From: Diphasiastrum complanatum
Taxonomy: Eukaryota; Streptophyta; Lycopodiopsida; Lycopodiales; Lycopodiaceae
DNA length: 64,000 nt
Direction: 5' to 3'
Assembly: GCA_029204225.1 (NCBI GenBank)
Contig: MU832022.1
Span: 1-64,000, forward strand
In this document: piece after piece, positions 1 through 11,498 of the stretch
Numbering within the stretch: position 1 is the first letter of the stretch
How the letters are laid out: every line of letters begins with the position of its first letter
Program-made: the position numbers and the translations under genes
The notes under the pieces: generated by a model
What the model was told of the DNA's origin: nothing
What the model saw: the letters and a program-made list of their open reading frames with translations, nothing else
The model's database searches: none

Positions 1-2
1 CT

Positions 3-254
3 AAGGCTTGGCATGATTGCCATGTCTAGACTAAGAATATTCACAATGGTGATAAAGTTTTACTTTACACATCTTCCAAAGTCCATCCAGACAAATTGAA
101 ATTCCGTAGCCAAAGTCCTTATCTTGTCTAGAAAAATTTTACAAATGGTGTCGTGCAATTAGAGACGCCAGAAGGCATACCCCTTGACACCTTAGTCAAT
201 GGTAGCCGTCTATGGTGATACTATGAAGACACCTTTACCATAGATTCTGTTTGA
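3..254 (+). pseudogene. Ty3/Gypsy integrase C-terminal relic
   Basis: One frame reads as the DNA-binding end of a Gypsy integrase: a WHD word, then GDKVLLY, a KLKFRSQSPYLV stretch like the usual KL..RW.GPY block, then VVQLETPEGIPLDTLVNGSRL and YYEDT. The frame contains TAG stops and a TGA, so it cannot be translated. The rest of the element would lie left of the window. The family assignment rests on the order of these words; no domain search was possible. Confidence 0.6.
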
Positions 255-1118
255 GGTGCATTTTAGGATTTATATATATATATATATATATATTTTCGTG
301 TCTAATGATTAGACTTATTTTTTTCCCTTGTATATTCCTACCCAACTTTTTTACAATACCCTCTATTTGATACTCTTGAAAAATAAAAAATATGTAAACA
401 CTTCAATTTTTAAGCACGGGCTCGAAAGATATTTTTTGATCCTTTGTAATTTTTCGATACCTTTTGTTTTTTTTTTTTGTCTTTTGTAAATTTCTACATA
501 CTTTAAAAAAATTTCGATACTCGACTCTAATCTTTCAGATTTTTTCGAGACGAGATCAATTTGCAAAATTTGTAGTTTTTCGAGACATCGAGATTTTTTT
601 GAGTCATCTCAAAATTTTTCAAAATTTTGAGAGTTTGAATCGACTCGAGAAAGCCGAGATTGTTTCGAGTTCTCTCACAATTTACCAAATTTTTTCGAGT
701 CTATATTGACTTCAAAAAACGATTTTTTTCCGAGTGGACCTCACAAACTTCGATACTTTTCAAGTTTTCGAATCTTTGAAATTTTTTAAAAAATGTAGAA
801 TTTTGCAATCCATCAATTTTTTCAAGTCATTTTCCATTTATTTTTGAGTCCTTTTCTACTTTTTTTCGATCCAAAAATTCCACCGACATTCCCCCATGAT
901 AGCTTGCATCCGACGTCCTGCCCTAGATTTTTTCTATGAATTTGTTCGCTGTTCCTTACTTCATAATTCTCAGGAGAGCTCATGTCAGATTAGCAATCTC
1001 TGACACTTTTCTGGACTTCTCATCCAATTTAACCGATTTCAACTCCACACTGACTCGCTCTCCAAAAAATACTTTCATACAACTGTTCTTCAGAGCCAGT
1101 TGCAGCCACCATCCTTTA
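255..1118. other. T-rich non-coding DNA
   Basis: Directly after the integrase relic lies a (TA)n tract near 270-292, followed by several hundred bases very rich in T with many TTCGAG and TTTTTCGAG words. No reading frame in it looks like a protein. It may be the 3' untranslated region and LTR of the element that ends at 254, but no LTR boundary is visible. Confidence 0.4.
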
Positions 1119-1220
1119 GAGCCATCTGCATCCACCATCTTCAACTCTATCTACGTCCGCCATCTTCAGAGCCATCTGCATCCGCCATCTTCAGCTCTAT
1201 CTACATCCCGCCATCTTTCA
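1119..1220. repeat. Two-copy 50-bp tandem repeat
   Basis: Two adjacent units of about 50 bp (1119-1168 and 1169-1220) share GAGCCATCTGCATCC followed by CATCTTCA and CTCTATCTAC. The sub-motif CATC(C)GCCATCTTC recurs within and around them. It resembles the repetitive leaders of LTR elements in this window. Confidence 0.6.
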
Positions 1221-1632
1221 CAGGTGCTCTCTGATTGTATCCGCCATTGTACTTATTAGTTCCATCCGTCCACGAACAACAAATAGTTCCATCCCACAAA
1301 AAATTTGAATCACCAACTTGTATCCACCATCTACTTTATCTCCAGTTGCCATCCTCCATTTTTGCATCAAATTCCATCCGATGATGACCGTCTTTTTACA
1401 TCCGACGACCACCTTTTTTTTTTTTTTTTTTACAACATCCGCCACCCACCCTTGCTCTACTTTCTGATTTTTTTTCAGAGTATCCTCATTTTTTGAGTTT
1501 CTCTGTTATTCAAGTTTCTCTGTTTTCTCGACTTTCTCTATTTTCCAAATTTGTCTATTTTTCAAGTTTGTCTATTTTTTCGAGTTTTCTCAAATTTTCT
1601 CGTGTCTCCTCACCACTACATACACTCCAAAA

Positions 1633-2060
1633 ATGGTAGAATCAGATTTTGAACACAACACTGACGTACCAGAGATGTCTCCGACATTAAAATTGGTCCC
1701 ATTTGAACATACTGCCATGTTCCAATGGTACAACCAAGCACACATGCTCTTCCAGATGTTTGATTTCAAAATTCCTAAGTGAAAGGGACATTAGAGCCTC
1801 TACCTTATGTACCAGACTTATGAAATTTTGCAGCCAAAGAGCTAATGTTCTGTGTTGATATTCCCAATCTTCAGTTGCATTTCTACTTGGCTGTTAGCAG
1901 TCTTACTACCTTCGGCTTCCCAAGAGGTCATAAAGAGAAACCGGTAAAGTTGACCAACATTATGCAGCAATCCTATGCCAAGTTCCTTGACACCTCAGTC
2001 AACAAGTGGAAGAACAACGATGGCATCCTCCTCAAAGCCATCAAATCCAAGGAATTATGA
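1633..2060 (+). pseudogene. Broken reading frame, unrecognised, probably retroelement-derived
   Basis: An ATG at 1633 opens about 50 codons, then TGA and TAG stops. A second open stretch follows at 1845-2060 in another frame with a basic, Gln/Lys/Asn-rich end. It lies between a Gypsy relic and a truncated Copia, which suggests a degraded gag-like protein, but no zinc knuckle or conserved gag word is present. I do not recognise it. Confidence 0.25.
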
Positions 2061-2187
2061 GCTGCCTGTGCCTACCTCACCAGATACACATTTACGCGCA
2101 AGGCACGTCTGTTACATACCTATGTAACTAGCAGTACTTCAGACCCCTAATAGTCCATTTAATGTTGGGGGCTAAATGGCAAGGTAC

Positions 2188-2376
2188 CCTTAGGATTAAG
2201 GGTATGTGCCCTTGGAGAAGGGCAGGCAAGTGACTATACCTTAGTCGGAGGTAATGGAGTCACGTGACTCTTGGAGAAGGGGTACCCTTAGTATTTATGG
2301 TAGGTGCCTTAGATTAAGGTACTAGTGTCCTTGGTTAAGGGCAAGTAGGTGTCTATGCCTTGGATGGAGGTATGGA
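2188..2376. repeat. Diverged direct repeat (about 70 bp, period about 121 bp)
   Basis: 2188-2258 and 2309-2376 align as CCTTAG.ATTAAGG...CCTTGG..AAGGGCA...GT..CTAT.CCTTAG/GG..GGAGGTA, with many substitutions. The segment separates the unidentified frame on the left from the truncated Copia integrase on the right. Confidence 0.5.
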
Positions 2377-2399
2377 ACCTAAAGAGGTGTTAAAAAGTC

Positions 2400-3414
2400 A
2401 TTGGATGACTATTTTTCTAAACTTTGGTCCTCAACCTTGAACCATATCTTTCTTTATGCAACACCATTGTGTTGCAATGTATAGGATGTTGTCCTTATGT
2501 GAATGATTTCTTGATCATTTCTGGAAATCAGTGAATCGGTTTGAAATGTATTCTCCACCCTGATCTGTTCTGATCTGCTTCACCTTGTTTCATGTGCATC
2601 TTTCTGCCCAGCTCACATATTCTGTGAACTTGTCAAATGCATCTGATTTATTGTGAATGAAGTAGACTCGGGCAAACTTATTGTAATCATCAATAAAGAT
2701 AATATAGTACTTCAAGCTTGCTACTGAGATCACGTCGAAAGGTCCGCAGATGTCCGAATGTACTAGCTCTAGAATCTTTGTCGTTCTATAGGAGTCCTTG
2801 ACAGAAGGAGTATGTGACATCTTACCTTTTATACATGCATCACAGGTCATCAAACTAGTTGCATTCGAGATGCTCACCCCTATGATAGCTCCATGATGGC
2901 TTGCTTGATACAATGTCATTGAGTTTATATGGCATAGTCTCATGTGCCATAGAATATCTGACGAATCATCATGGGTTTGACGCAATTGATCTGCAGGTAG
3001 ACATACCTTTAAGTGATACAGGTTGCCTTTTCTTCTACCTTGTGTAATTAATGTATTGGTGCTTGCATCAACGACGTTACATGTTTCGTGTGAAAAGGTC
3101 ACACGCATCTCAACATCTACTGTCCTTGCGACTGATAGCAAGTCCTACTGCAATGTAGGTACGAATAGAACATCTTCGAGTTGTTTGTCTCTATCGTTTG
3201 TGTTGAGCCACATCAAACCAATACCTTTCACTTGATGTTTTAATCTGTCTCCAAGAATAATAAATCCTGATGGATCTACACTTCGAAAGTCAGACATTAT
3301 CTGTCTTGATGTAAAAAAGTGTGAGGTTGCTCCTGAATCAAGGATTACCTCCTGTGTGTCAGGTGTTGATACTGCACACATATCTGCACAGATGTAGGTG
3401 GTCGAAATTTCCAT
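2400..3414 (-). pseudogene. Copia A protease and integrase, truncated
   Basis: Read on the minus strand from 3414, the product has the retroviral-type aspartic protease motif LDSGATSHF and the following LEDVLFVPTL block. After one in-frame stop near 3145 comes the GAG-pre-integrase zinc region (WHMRLCH, then CDACIKGK) and the integrase core with HSDICGP and FIDDYNKF. Past 2590, still on the minus strand, RTDQGGEY of the second catalytic Asp region can be read with a stop upstream. The element is lost at about 2400; no reverse transcriptase or 3' LTR remains. Gag lies immediately upstream, so the Copia order gag-PR-INT is kept. Confidence 0.85.
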
Positions 3415-3432
3415 GTTTCGATCTTTCTTTGC

Positions 3433-4304
3433 CTATCTTCGAGCTTTCTGGCTCTTTGACGTAGGACGAACTATTGTTGTTCTCCCGTTTGCCTTGAGCT
3501 TGTTTGTTTCTTGGGTTCGGTAACAGTCCATGGCTGCATGACCCTTCTTGTGACAATGGATACACTCAATCTTTGGATTGAGCCAACACGAATTGACAGT
3601 ATGTCCTTCACGTTTGCATCTCATGCATATCTTCTTGTCGCCATTATGTTGTTTGGGCTTTCCTTTATTCTTCCAACCGCCTTTGTTGGCTCCCTCTACT
3701 TGTTGGTCTCGATCCTGCCGTGCATTGGTAAGCATCATCCTACACTCTTCAGCCACTAATACACTATGAAGCTTTTCTATAGTGGGCAAAGTGTCTTGGA
3801 TTGTAAAGCTTTGGACCAAAGTTGAAAAGTCACTCCCTAGACCATTAAGGACAATCTGAACAAGCTCACCATCTTGAATCTTCTCTCCATTGGAAGCTAA
3901 GTCCCTATTGAGAGACTTGATTCTAAGCACATAATCGTGTGCACTCTCATCACTCCTCTTCATGCTTTGTAGAATCTGATTCCTAAGCATGAGACCCCTC
4001 GAAGTGTTACTGGACTCATAGATTGATTTTAAAGATTCCCAAGCCTCTTTAGCACTTTTACATGATGATACTTCCCTCAAAAGATCATTCTGACATTCAT
4101 CTTAATACAGTGAAGTGCAAGCCTGGACCTCTTCTTGTATCTCACTAATTCATGTGCACCTAGAGGTTCATCTTCATCATTAATTAGAAGCTCATAAAGA
4201 TCCTGGAGCACCATGAGTGACTCCATCCTCACTTTCCAAATAGCATAATTGGTAGAATTTAACCTCTCACTAGCTTCTAGAAGGTAGGCTCCCACTGATC
4301 CCAT
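3433..4304 (-). pseudogene. Copia A gag
   Basis: Starting at an ATG at 4304, the minus strand encodes the Copia gag N-terminus (LNSTNYAIWKVRMESLM), followed after a frameshift near 4080 by a UBN2-type gag domain (SAKEAWESLKSIYESS, then DELVQ/VLNGLG-like words). Two CCHC knuckles follow: CMRCKREGHTVNSC and CIHCHKKGHAAMDC. Gag forms the particle shell and binds element RNA. The frameshift and the missing 3' half of the element make it non-functional. It sits 624 bp downstream of its primer-binding site. Confidence 0.85.
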
Positions 4305-4928
4305 CTTACTAGTGAAATTCTACACACAAGATATAGATTTAGTTGAACTTGAAACTCACAAAGGTTTCTTACTTGCAGTGTTTCACTCAAATATGATTTC
4401 TAATCCAATAGATGGACTTGTAATCACAATTCTATCACTCCCTCACAAAGATGGAATGAAGATAAGATGAAATGAAAACTACTCTCAAGCAAATCTTGCC
4501 AATCTTGGCTATTTTTGGACAATAGAATGACTCTATCTCTCTCTCTATCACTTTGATGTACTTTCAAGACCTATTTTTCCACTTTAAGAAGGTATGAAAT
4601 CAACCTAGATTAATTAGTTCTCATGAAACAAATTCAAAACTAATTAATGGCAAGTGATCTTGGTAGCTTATGCTAGGATTTGCACCAAAAATTACATCAA
4701 ACTGACACCAGATGAAATTACAGTGATCCAATGAATATAGGGGGTTAAATGCAGGTTCAGAGTTGCCCACACGTGTGAAAAGTATGGATTTTGATCCACA
4801 AGAAGTTTGGGATCAAATCCCCTCACCAATTCCAGAATACCAACTCGCCCTTCCAATACTAGCTTTTTGCACCAAAAACTTGCTAAAATTGGATTAGTTT
4901 TAAATACTGATCAATAGCCTTGTACTTG
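4305..4928 (-). other. Copia A 5' leader
   Basis: This is non-coding sequence between the gag start and the primer-binding site on the minus strand. It contains CACACGTGTGAAAAG at about 4768, a word also present in the leader (near 14594) and LTRs of the element at 10653-15614, which suggests the two are related. Confidence 0.6.
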
Positions 4929-4940
4929 GCTCTGATACCA
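4929..4940 (-). promoter_or_regulatory. Primer-binding site of Copia A
   Basis: The minus strand reads TGGTATCAGAGC, the complement of the 3' end of plant initiator Met-tRNA. It directly follows the LTR end CA at 4941, as required for minus-strand DNA priming. Confidence 0.9.
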
Positions 4941-5630
4941 TGTGAAAGTACTGTACTAAGGACCATAAATTTATCTTTGAATGATCCACAAGTTTGATTT
5001 TGTGCTTGTTAAACAATCTATCATATACTAGTCATCAGAAAACGAGATCTAGTTTAGCAGCTTGATAGAAAACAAATAGAGACATTCAGAGCATTGATCA
5101 TAAACTATAATCCGAGTTCCCACGTATGAAAATCAGGCTGTAGTGCGGCCTGTAGACAGAGTTTGAAGTGTGCAAAAGCTAGGTTTCATTGGAATCAATC
5201 ACAATCACAATACATAGAGAGAAAGTTCGAGTTTCTCCTTGAGGCTCCAAAAAGTTTCTATCTCCTCACTGTGGAGAATGGAAATACATAGTAAAAGACA
5301 CTTGCTTTGCAAAGTTAGGTGAAAATACAGCATGTAGTAAGGAAGTAGACTCAACTTTCTTGCCCTAAAGTGAAAACCCTAGCCTAGATCCAAGAGTCAT
5401 GTTTGGTAGGTGCATGGTAGGTACAAATCTCATCATAAATCATGGTCTAGATCCTACAAAGTAGGAATCACTACCAAATGGACACAATCACTCCTCTTGA
5501 CTCATGGTAACCTACATTAGGTGTGGATTGACAAGTGGCACTTTGGTCATTCAAGTGTCTAACAAAAATTATTGACAAAATACACAATATTCTACATGGC
5601 TAGATTTGCCAATGTAGGCAATTTTTCACA
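4941..5630 (-). repeat. Copia A 5' LTR (690 bp)
   Basis: On the plus strand the LTR runs from TGTGAAA (4941) to TTTCACA (5630), a perfect 7-bp inverted terminal repeat with TG/CA ends. The inner end touches the primer-binding site. The outer end breaks the reverse transcriptase frame of another Copia at 5631. No partner 3' LTR was found to the left. Confidence 0.85.
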
Positions 5631-6600
5631 CCAATAAGCATCCTGTAAGGCTTATGCTGCATAACTTCTTGGTCTGCATTGTCTCTGGGACAGTCTTCAC
5701 TTTTCAGCATTGTGCCAGGTACCATAGGAGTGTATACTCCCTTCCAATCTGTCATGTCAAAATCATCAATAATATTTTGGATCATCTTCGTGTCATCTAC
5801 ATAGACACCAATTATGATGATTTTTGCATCTACGACTTTTACATATACATTATAATCAGCCATCAGAGGCTGGAATCCTAATGATCTAAGAGCATGATCC
5901 TTTTTCTTGTACCATTGTCTGGCAGACTGTTTGAGTCCATAAATGTTTCTTTGCATTTTGCAGACATAGTCAGGAAATGAATCACAGGTAAATTCTGGTG
6001 GTTGATCCATATAGACCTCTTGGTCCAGATCACCATGCAGGAAACCTGTCTTTTCATCTACAATATGGATTTTCAGATTGTAGGCTGTTGCATAAGCAAA
6101 TAGAATTCGTATAGATGTATGCTTGACTACAAAATAAAAAGTTTCAGTGTAATCAACACCATAATGTCGATGTCAGCAGGTCATAGAACTTTGTAGCTAA
6201 TTGGATCTTCATTAGCCATTGTTCTTGCTTTATCAAATTTGACATCCCTGATAGTCTTCACCTGATTAGTCTCTGGCATATAGATCATGTAGTATGCTGA
6301 ATGAATATCATATCCTACAAGGTATCTCTACTCGACTTTCTCATCTAACTTCTTTTAAAGTTTGTTGGGAATGTGTGCATATGCAACACACCCAAAGACT
6401 CGTACATGAGCCAGATCAGGCTTGTTACCCCACCACACTTCATGTGGAGTCGTGTGAGAAATGTCTGATTTGTCTGTCCTATTTTTCAGGTAGGCAACTG
6501 TAGCTATTGCTTCAGCCCACACCTCATTGAGTGTTGCATTCATGGCTCTCTCTATCTAGTTCTGTATTTGATCTCCAATACATATAGCTTGGTCTGATTA
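5631..6600 (-). pseudogene. Second Copia: integrase end and reverse transcriptase, interrupted
   Basis: From 6600 leftward the minus strand encodes the integrase end (EVWAEAIATVAYLKNRT, then HVRVFGCVAYAHIP) and, after stops, the reverse transcriptase (VYMDQPPEF, NIYGLKQSARQWYKK, and IIGVYVDDT, a variant of the catalytic YVDD box). The frame stops exactly where the LTR at 4941-5630 begins, inside the region just before the usual YR..VGSL.YL block, so that LTR lies in this gene. Multiple stop codons show it is long dead. Confidence 0.8.
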
Positions 6601-7000
6601 CAAGAACGAATTAGCTAAGCAATACAAGATAGTTTAAGCTAAAAACATAGCTAATTGTTTCTTGCTACTTCGCTTAACTATATGGGCTTAATGGTTGAGT
6701 CGTGACATTCAAACTGTCACGCTCGTCGAGCTCTGATGACGTACTCGACATCCGACGTGTCTGGCTCAAGTTTTGGCTTTGCTCATAGCTGGGATTGAGT
6801 CCTCATCAAGGACTTCATTGGTGTGGACCACTTCGGTCTCTTGTGCCTTGGTTTTCCTTCGCTGCCTTCGTTGCCTTCAGGGACTTCGGCCACTTTGGCC
6901 ACTTCGGTGTCATCGATGACTTGGATTGAGGCTGGTGCCTTGGCAATGCATTGGAGTTAGGGACTTCGGCTGAGTCGATGACTTTGATTGCTGCCTATGT
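6600..7000. other. Unassigned spacer with ACTTCGG words
   Basis: Between two Copia fragments lies a segment with repeated GGACTTCGGCC, CACTTCGG and GATGACTT words at 6820-6980. No gene was recognised. It may be part of an LTR, but no ends are visible. Confidence 0.4.
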
Positions 7001-7049
7001 AGAAATCCCATGTATTTTTGCATGTATGAATTCACAAGCTAAAAGCGCT

Positions 7050-8172
7050 TTGTGGGTAGAAACACTAAGTTTCTTCAGATTCCATCCAAAAAGAGTAGCA
7101 AGAGAGATGATGATCCGAATGCTTACCATCTTTGTCGCGGGTGCAAAGGTTTCATCATAGCCAGTACCATGTTCTTGAGCATATCCTTTTGCCACCAACA
7201 TTGCCTTGTACTTGTTGAGAGATCCATCTTGGTTTGTCTTCACTCTAAAGATGCATTTGCATCCAATAGCTTTCTTGTCCTTAAGTAACTCCACCAATCT
7301 CCATGTTCCATTCTTCATAAGAGCTTGATACTCAAGATCCATTGTTTGGATCCACTCCTCTTTGTTCCTTGCTTCATCTACACATGCAGATTCATCACCA
7401 GAGGTTAGGAAAGCAAAGTGTGTACCTCCAACAACTTTCTTACCTTTCTCATCATATGTGAGCCTTGAAGACATTTGTCTTTCCCTTGATGTTCTCCTTG
7501 GATTTTGACTTGATGAAGTCCATCATCATCACCGTCTAAAGTAGTATCCTTTACATCAACATCAAGAATGTTAGATCCATCCATGATCACCATCAATAAT
7601 GCTTGAAGATACTTTTGGAATGTTCCCCTCATCAAAAATGAAATCTCTACCAATAATCACCTTATTAGTAGAAGGAATGCAAACCTTGTAGGCTTTACCC
7701 ACCTCACTATGTCCAACAGATATACCTTTTCTTGAAGATGGATCCTCCTTGGTCCTATCATCAAGAGATATATTGACATAGCATGTGCATCCAAAAGTTC
7801 TAAGAAAGTTGACACTTGGCCTCCTCTTTAATAGCATCTCAAAAGGTGTCCTTCCATCCAAAATAGCACTCAACCACCTATTGCACACGAAATTAGCACA
7901 CAACAATGCTTGATCCCAAAATGGCTTATCAAGGATAGCACTTAGCCTCATGGCTTTGGCACTTTCACATAAAGTCCATTCTTCCTCTTGGCCACTCCAT
8001 TTTGTTGTGGGATCCTTGGTGTTGTATACTCCCTCTTGATCCCATGCTCATCACAAAAGGAGACTTGGTAGATATGTACTCTCCACCATTTTCACTCCTT
8101 AAGCACTTGATCCTTGTGGAAAATTGGTTCTCCCATGTATTCTTGAACTTAACAAAGACATCATACACTTCA
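7050..8172 (-). pseudogene. Copia B integrase and reverse transcriptase fragment
   Basis: Leftward from 8172 the frames encode integrase core (FKNTWENQFS, LRSENGGEY), integrase end (FWDQALLCANFVCNRW, GRTPFEMLLKRRPSV, RTFGCTCYVNI), and the start of reverse transcriptase (NKEEWIQTMDLEYQAL, CKWIFRVK-like CKCIFRVK, LVAKGYAQEHGTGYDETFAP, LATLFGWNL). Similarity ends near 7055. Three frames are needed, so it carries frameshifts. The right end is cut by the LTR beginning at 8173. It is closely related to Copia C at 10285-16540. Confidence 0.8.
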
Positions 8173-8786
8173 TGTGAGAGATTCAACTAGTTTAGTCAAA
8201 TTTGCTACATTTGTTTATATGGCAATTGATGCCAATTTCATATCAAACTTAGAGTTTGACTTTTCAAAATTATATTAGTCTAAAATAATTTGAATAAACA
8301 CTTTTGGAAAGTGTGGGAAAGTGTAGAACACGATTTTTGGAGAGATTCAATTTGAGTAGTAGACACATTGAATCTAGTCACAATAATGGTAGGGTTTTTC
8401 ATTCTGGAGGGAAATCAAAGTTTGAACTTAGGTTTGGACCTGGTATAAAACGATGTAACTCATTCATGCCTATACATGGTTCTCTTCAGTTCTACTATCC
8501 ATTGGTGCACTATACTTGTGATATCTTGTAATTTTGTGTGTAGAATGTTCATTAAATGCTATTTTCATATCCATATGTGTGAAATATAATAGCTTTTGGT
8601 TTTTGTATAGACAACTACTTTATTCTATGTTTTGATTCATGTTTGATCAAGATCTATTAGAGTTTGCATCTCATTCATAGTGTAGATGTTGGTTTTTTCT
8701 ACATTGGCAAGATTGGTGAGTTGTTGTCTTTCTAACCCAAGATCATTTTGTAGATTTGGATCTTAGTTGATCTGAAATATTTCACA
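8173..8786 (+). repeat. LTR K1 of a plus-strand element
   Basis: It runs from TGTGAGAG to TTTCACA (614 bp) and starts exactly where the Copia B integrase frame ends. The five bases before it are CTTCA. It shares over 400 bp with 9724-10174, including words such as CTATCCATTGGTGCACTAT and TTTTGTGTGTAGAATGTT. A weak primer-binding site, CGGTATCAAATC, follows at 8787-8798. Confidence 0.65.
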
Positions 8787-9380
8787 CGGTATCAAATCTT
8801 TTGTTTCAAGTTATGAAGGAAGCAACACATCTATCAATTATTTGGAGAAGATATCAATGCTAGAGCATGCTAGATTGGATTCTACACCAAAATTGAGTTT
8901 CTTGCATATGTAGATTGGATCTTTTGTAGATCAAAACTCAAAATAGGTTTATATTTTTTATCAATCTCAATCTCACAACATACTTACTGGATTGATTTTT
9001 AGAGCATTGGAAAAGCTTAAGTGGTGGCTACAAGATTGCATATCAAGTTTTAGGCAATTGCATGTGAAAATTGAAATAATCAATTTTTTTGTGATTTTGT
9101 CAAATCTCTAATTTTGATTGGATGTCTAGATTGTGAGGTTATTGAACTTCATTTGAGTGTGTTTCAATCCTCAAAAGTGGCAAGAGTCATTAGATTGAGG
9201 ATAGATCATAGGTTGAAAAAGATTTTGCTATTTTATGTGTTGATTTGCTTGGTATAATTGCTAGAAGAGATTTGAGAGGCTCCATATCTTTGTGATTTCT
9301 TTTTAAAAACATTTTCTGTATTTCAAAAGAGTGCTTTGTGCATTGGAACAAGTTGAAAGAGAGGATCAAGTCATTGCTAC

Positions 9381-9720
9381 ATGGCTACATCAAGTGAATT
9401 CATGTTGGAAGGCAATGATAGGGAATCACTTCTTGAGATGGATGATGTTTTGAATATTGTTGTAGGTTTGGAAGAGAGGCCAGCAACACAACAAAATCAA
9501 GTGAGGTATGACAAGAGGGCCAAAAGAGCTCTACATATGGTAAAGATGAATGTTACCAATGAACTTCTCAAGGAAGTTGGTAAGTGTAGTTCATCAAGTG
9601 AGGCTTGGAAAACTTTGAAGAAGCTTTGAGTCCAAGTACGAGTGTTGACTCTAAGAAGACAAATCATTCAAAGTTTGCAAAAGAGTTAAGAGAGTCCAAA
9701 TGCTTTTGTTTTGAAGTTTG
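9381..9720 (+). pseudogene. Copia-type gag fragment (element K)
   Basis: An ATG at 9381 opens 82 codons with the Copia gag pattern RYDKRAKRALHMVKMNVTNE and SSEAWKTLKKL, then stops. After a frameshift the line continues LRRQIIQSL and PNAFVLKF, where gag normally has LR.QIL.S and AHDYVLR. It is cut at about 9720 by LTR K2. No zinc knuckle, protease or pol is present. Confidence 0.6.
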
Positions 9721-9723
9721 TAA

Positions 9724-10174
9724 TAAAATCTAGTTCTCATTAATACTAGGTTTTTCATTATGGAGGAAAACCAAAGTTTAAAGTTAGGTTTGGACCTGTT
9801 ATAAAAGGATGTAACTCGTGGGAAGAGAAGACATTCTCTTTCTTATCTTATTCGTGCTTATACATGGTTCTCTTTGGGTTCTACTATCCATTGGTGCACT
9901 ATATTGGTGATATCTTGCAATTTTGTGTGTAGAATGTTTATTTATGTTATTTTTGGATCCACACATATGAAATATAGTAGCTTACTAATTTTGTATGGAT
10001 GGCAACTTCATCATATCTTATGTTTGATGTTTTATCAGGTTCTTAGTGAGTTTGCATCTCTTTCATTAAGTAGATGTTGATTTTTTCACATTGGCAAAAT
10101 TGATAGATTTGATCTATTTCTAACCCAAGATCATTTTATGGAACTGGATCTTAATTGATCTAAAATTCTTCACA
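9724..10174 (+). repeat. LTR K2, truncated at its left end
   Basis: It is related to K1 from AATCTAGT (K1 position about 8368) to its end TTCTTCACA, and has an extra segment of about 35 bp around 9820-9850 that K1 lacks. It begins inside the gag fragment without a visible TG start. Confidence 0.65.
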
Positions 10175-10186
10175 TGGTATCAGAGC
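10175..10186 (+). promoter_or_regulatory. Primer-binding site after LTR K2
   Basis: A perfect TGGTATCAGAGC directly follows the CACA end of LTR K2. About 100 bp of leader similar to the leader after K1 follows, so K2 is also a 5'-type LTR rather than the 3' LTR of the K1 element. Confidence 0.85.
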
Positions 10187-10284
10187 TTGTGTTGTAGGTT
10201 TTGAAAGGATCAAGTACATCTATCAAGAATTTGGTGAAGATATCAATGCTAAACATGCTAGATTGATTCCTATCCAAAAATCAA

Positions 10285-10652
10285 GTTTCTTAGATTGAGA
10301 AGATCTAATCACTTCTATTCCTAGAATGTCATGCAAGTGACCAAGATCATGTACCTCACACTCCTTCTTGAGAGCACTCTTGATATTCTCCACATCTTGA
10401 TTGTTTCCCCCACTCAAGATGATATCATCCACATAGGTTAGCAAGATGGTAACATCATTTTCAGCAAGCCTATAATAAAGTGAATGATCATACTCACTTA
10501 TAACAAAGCCTTGAGAGAGTAAAAAAGTGTTAAGCTTAGCATACCAACTCCTTGGTGTTTGCTTAAGGCCATACAAACTCTTTTGTAGAAGACACACGTG
10601 ATTTGGCTTTGTAGATGAAATGTAGCTCTCGGGTTGCTCCATGTATACTTCC
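10285..10652 (-). pseudogene. Copia C reverse transcriptase, distal part
   Basis: The minus strand encodes VYMEQPESY, KSLYGLKQTPRSWYAKL, the catalytic LLTYVDDIIL, and HDILGIEVIRSS, the standard order of a Copia reverse transcriptase. Its upstream half lies at 15615-16240. The frame is interrupted at 10652/15615 by a complete element with CTTCC target duplications, and the two halves are in frame across the duplication. To the left it ends near 10285 against leader sequence of element K. Confidence 0.85.
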
Positions 10653-11484
10653 TGTGCAAAAAGTACAAAAAGGACCAAGAGTGGATCCTAATCTGATCCT
10701 CAAGAGGGATTGGTTGTCAGATTACTTGATCTATCAGTCTACTTGAGATTAAGATCAATCTAGATCAATTCTAGACACAAAATTCTAACAAGAACAATCA
10801 TTAATTGAGGGTAGGCGTACTTTATGGTTTCACACGTGTGAAATACTATCTGAGTATGAAATCCAACCTGAAAATCAAGTACACATTGATAGAAACTCAA
10901 AACATTCAAGAAAAATCAAGACAAATGGAGAGATTGACACAAAATTGCCTCCAAAACCAAGATTGGTATTTCATAATGGTTATGGCCAAATGTGGCTCTA
11001 TATATACAATAAGTGGGAGCTCATGGTACTGATCATCCCTCTGATCCCACATGTGTGAAGGTGCTTTGTCATATGATGATTCATCATGCAAAACTGACAC
11101 TTGGACAAAACCTTCTATTTTGGGCACTTTTGGTCCATTTTTCTTCTATATGGAGATCTACTTGGAAATCTTCTAGAAGTCAAAATTAGCCTAATTCAGC
11201 TTATTCCACACATGTGAGCTTTCCTCTACACATGTGATATGACACCTAACCAAAGGATGTGGCTCATGCAATCAATAGATTGATGTCATGTGTCATATGT
11301 CTAGAAAACTAGTTTTTGGCCTTTTTAGCCACTAGAACTTGAATTAAATCATATGTACAACTTATATAATTATGGTACATGACAAGTACACTATTTTCAC
11401 ACGTGGAAACAGGCTCCACACATGTGTGTTTATCTATATACAAGATTTTTGGCCTCTACCAAACTTATTTTTGCATTTTTCACA
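10653..11484 (-). repeat. 3' LTR of the nested element
   Basis: It runs from TGTGCAAAAAG to TTTTTCACA on the plus strand. It holds many CACATGTG and CACACGTG palindromes. It differs from the 5' LTR by about 30 substitutions, roughly 26 of them transitions by hand count. Confidence 0.92.
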
Positions 11485-11498
11485 CTCCTCCTCAAAAA
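11485..11498 (-). other. Polypurine tract
   Basis: On the minus strand TTTTTGAGGAGGAG lies directly before the 3' LTR start TGTGAAAAATG, the position where plus-strand DNA synthesis is primed. Confidence 0.75.
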
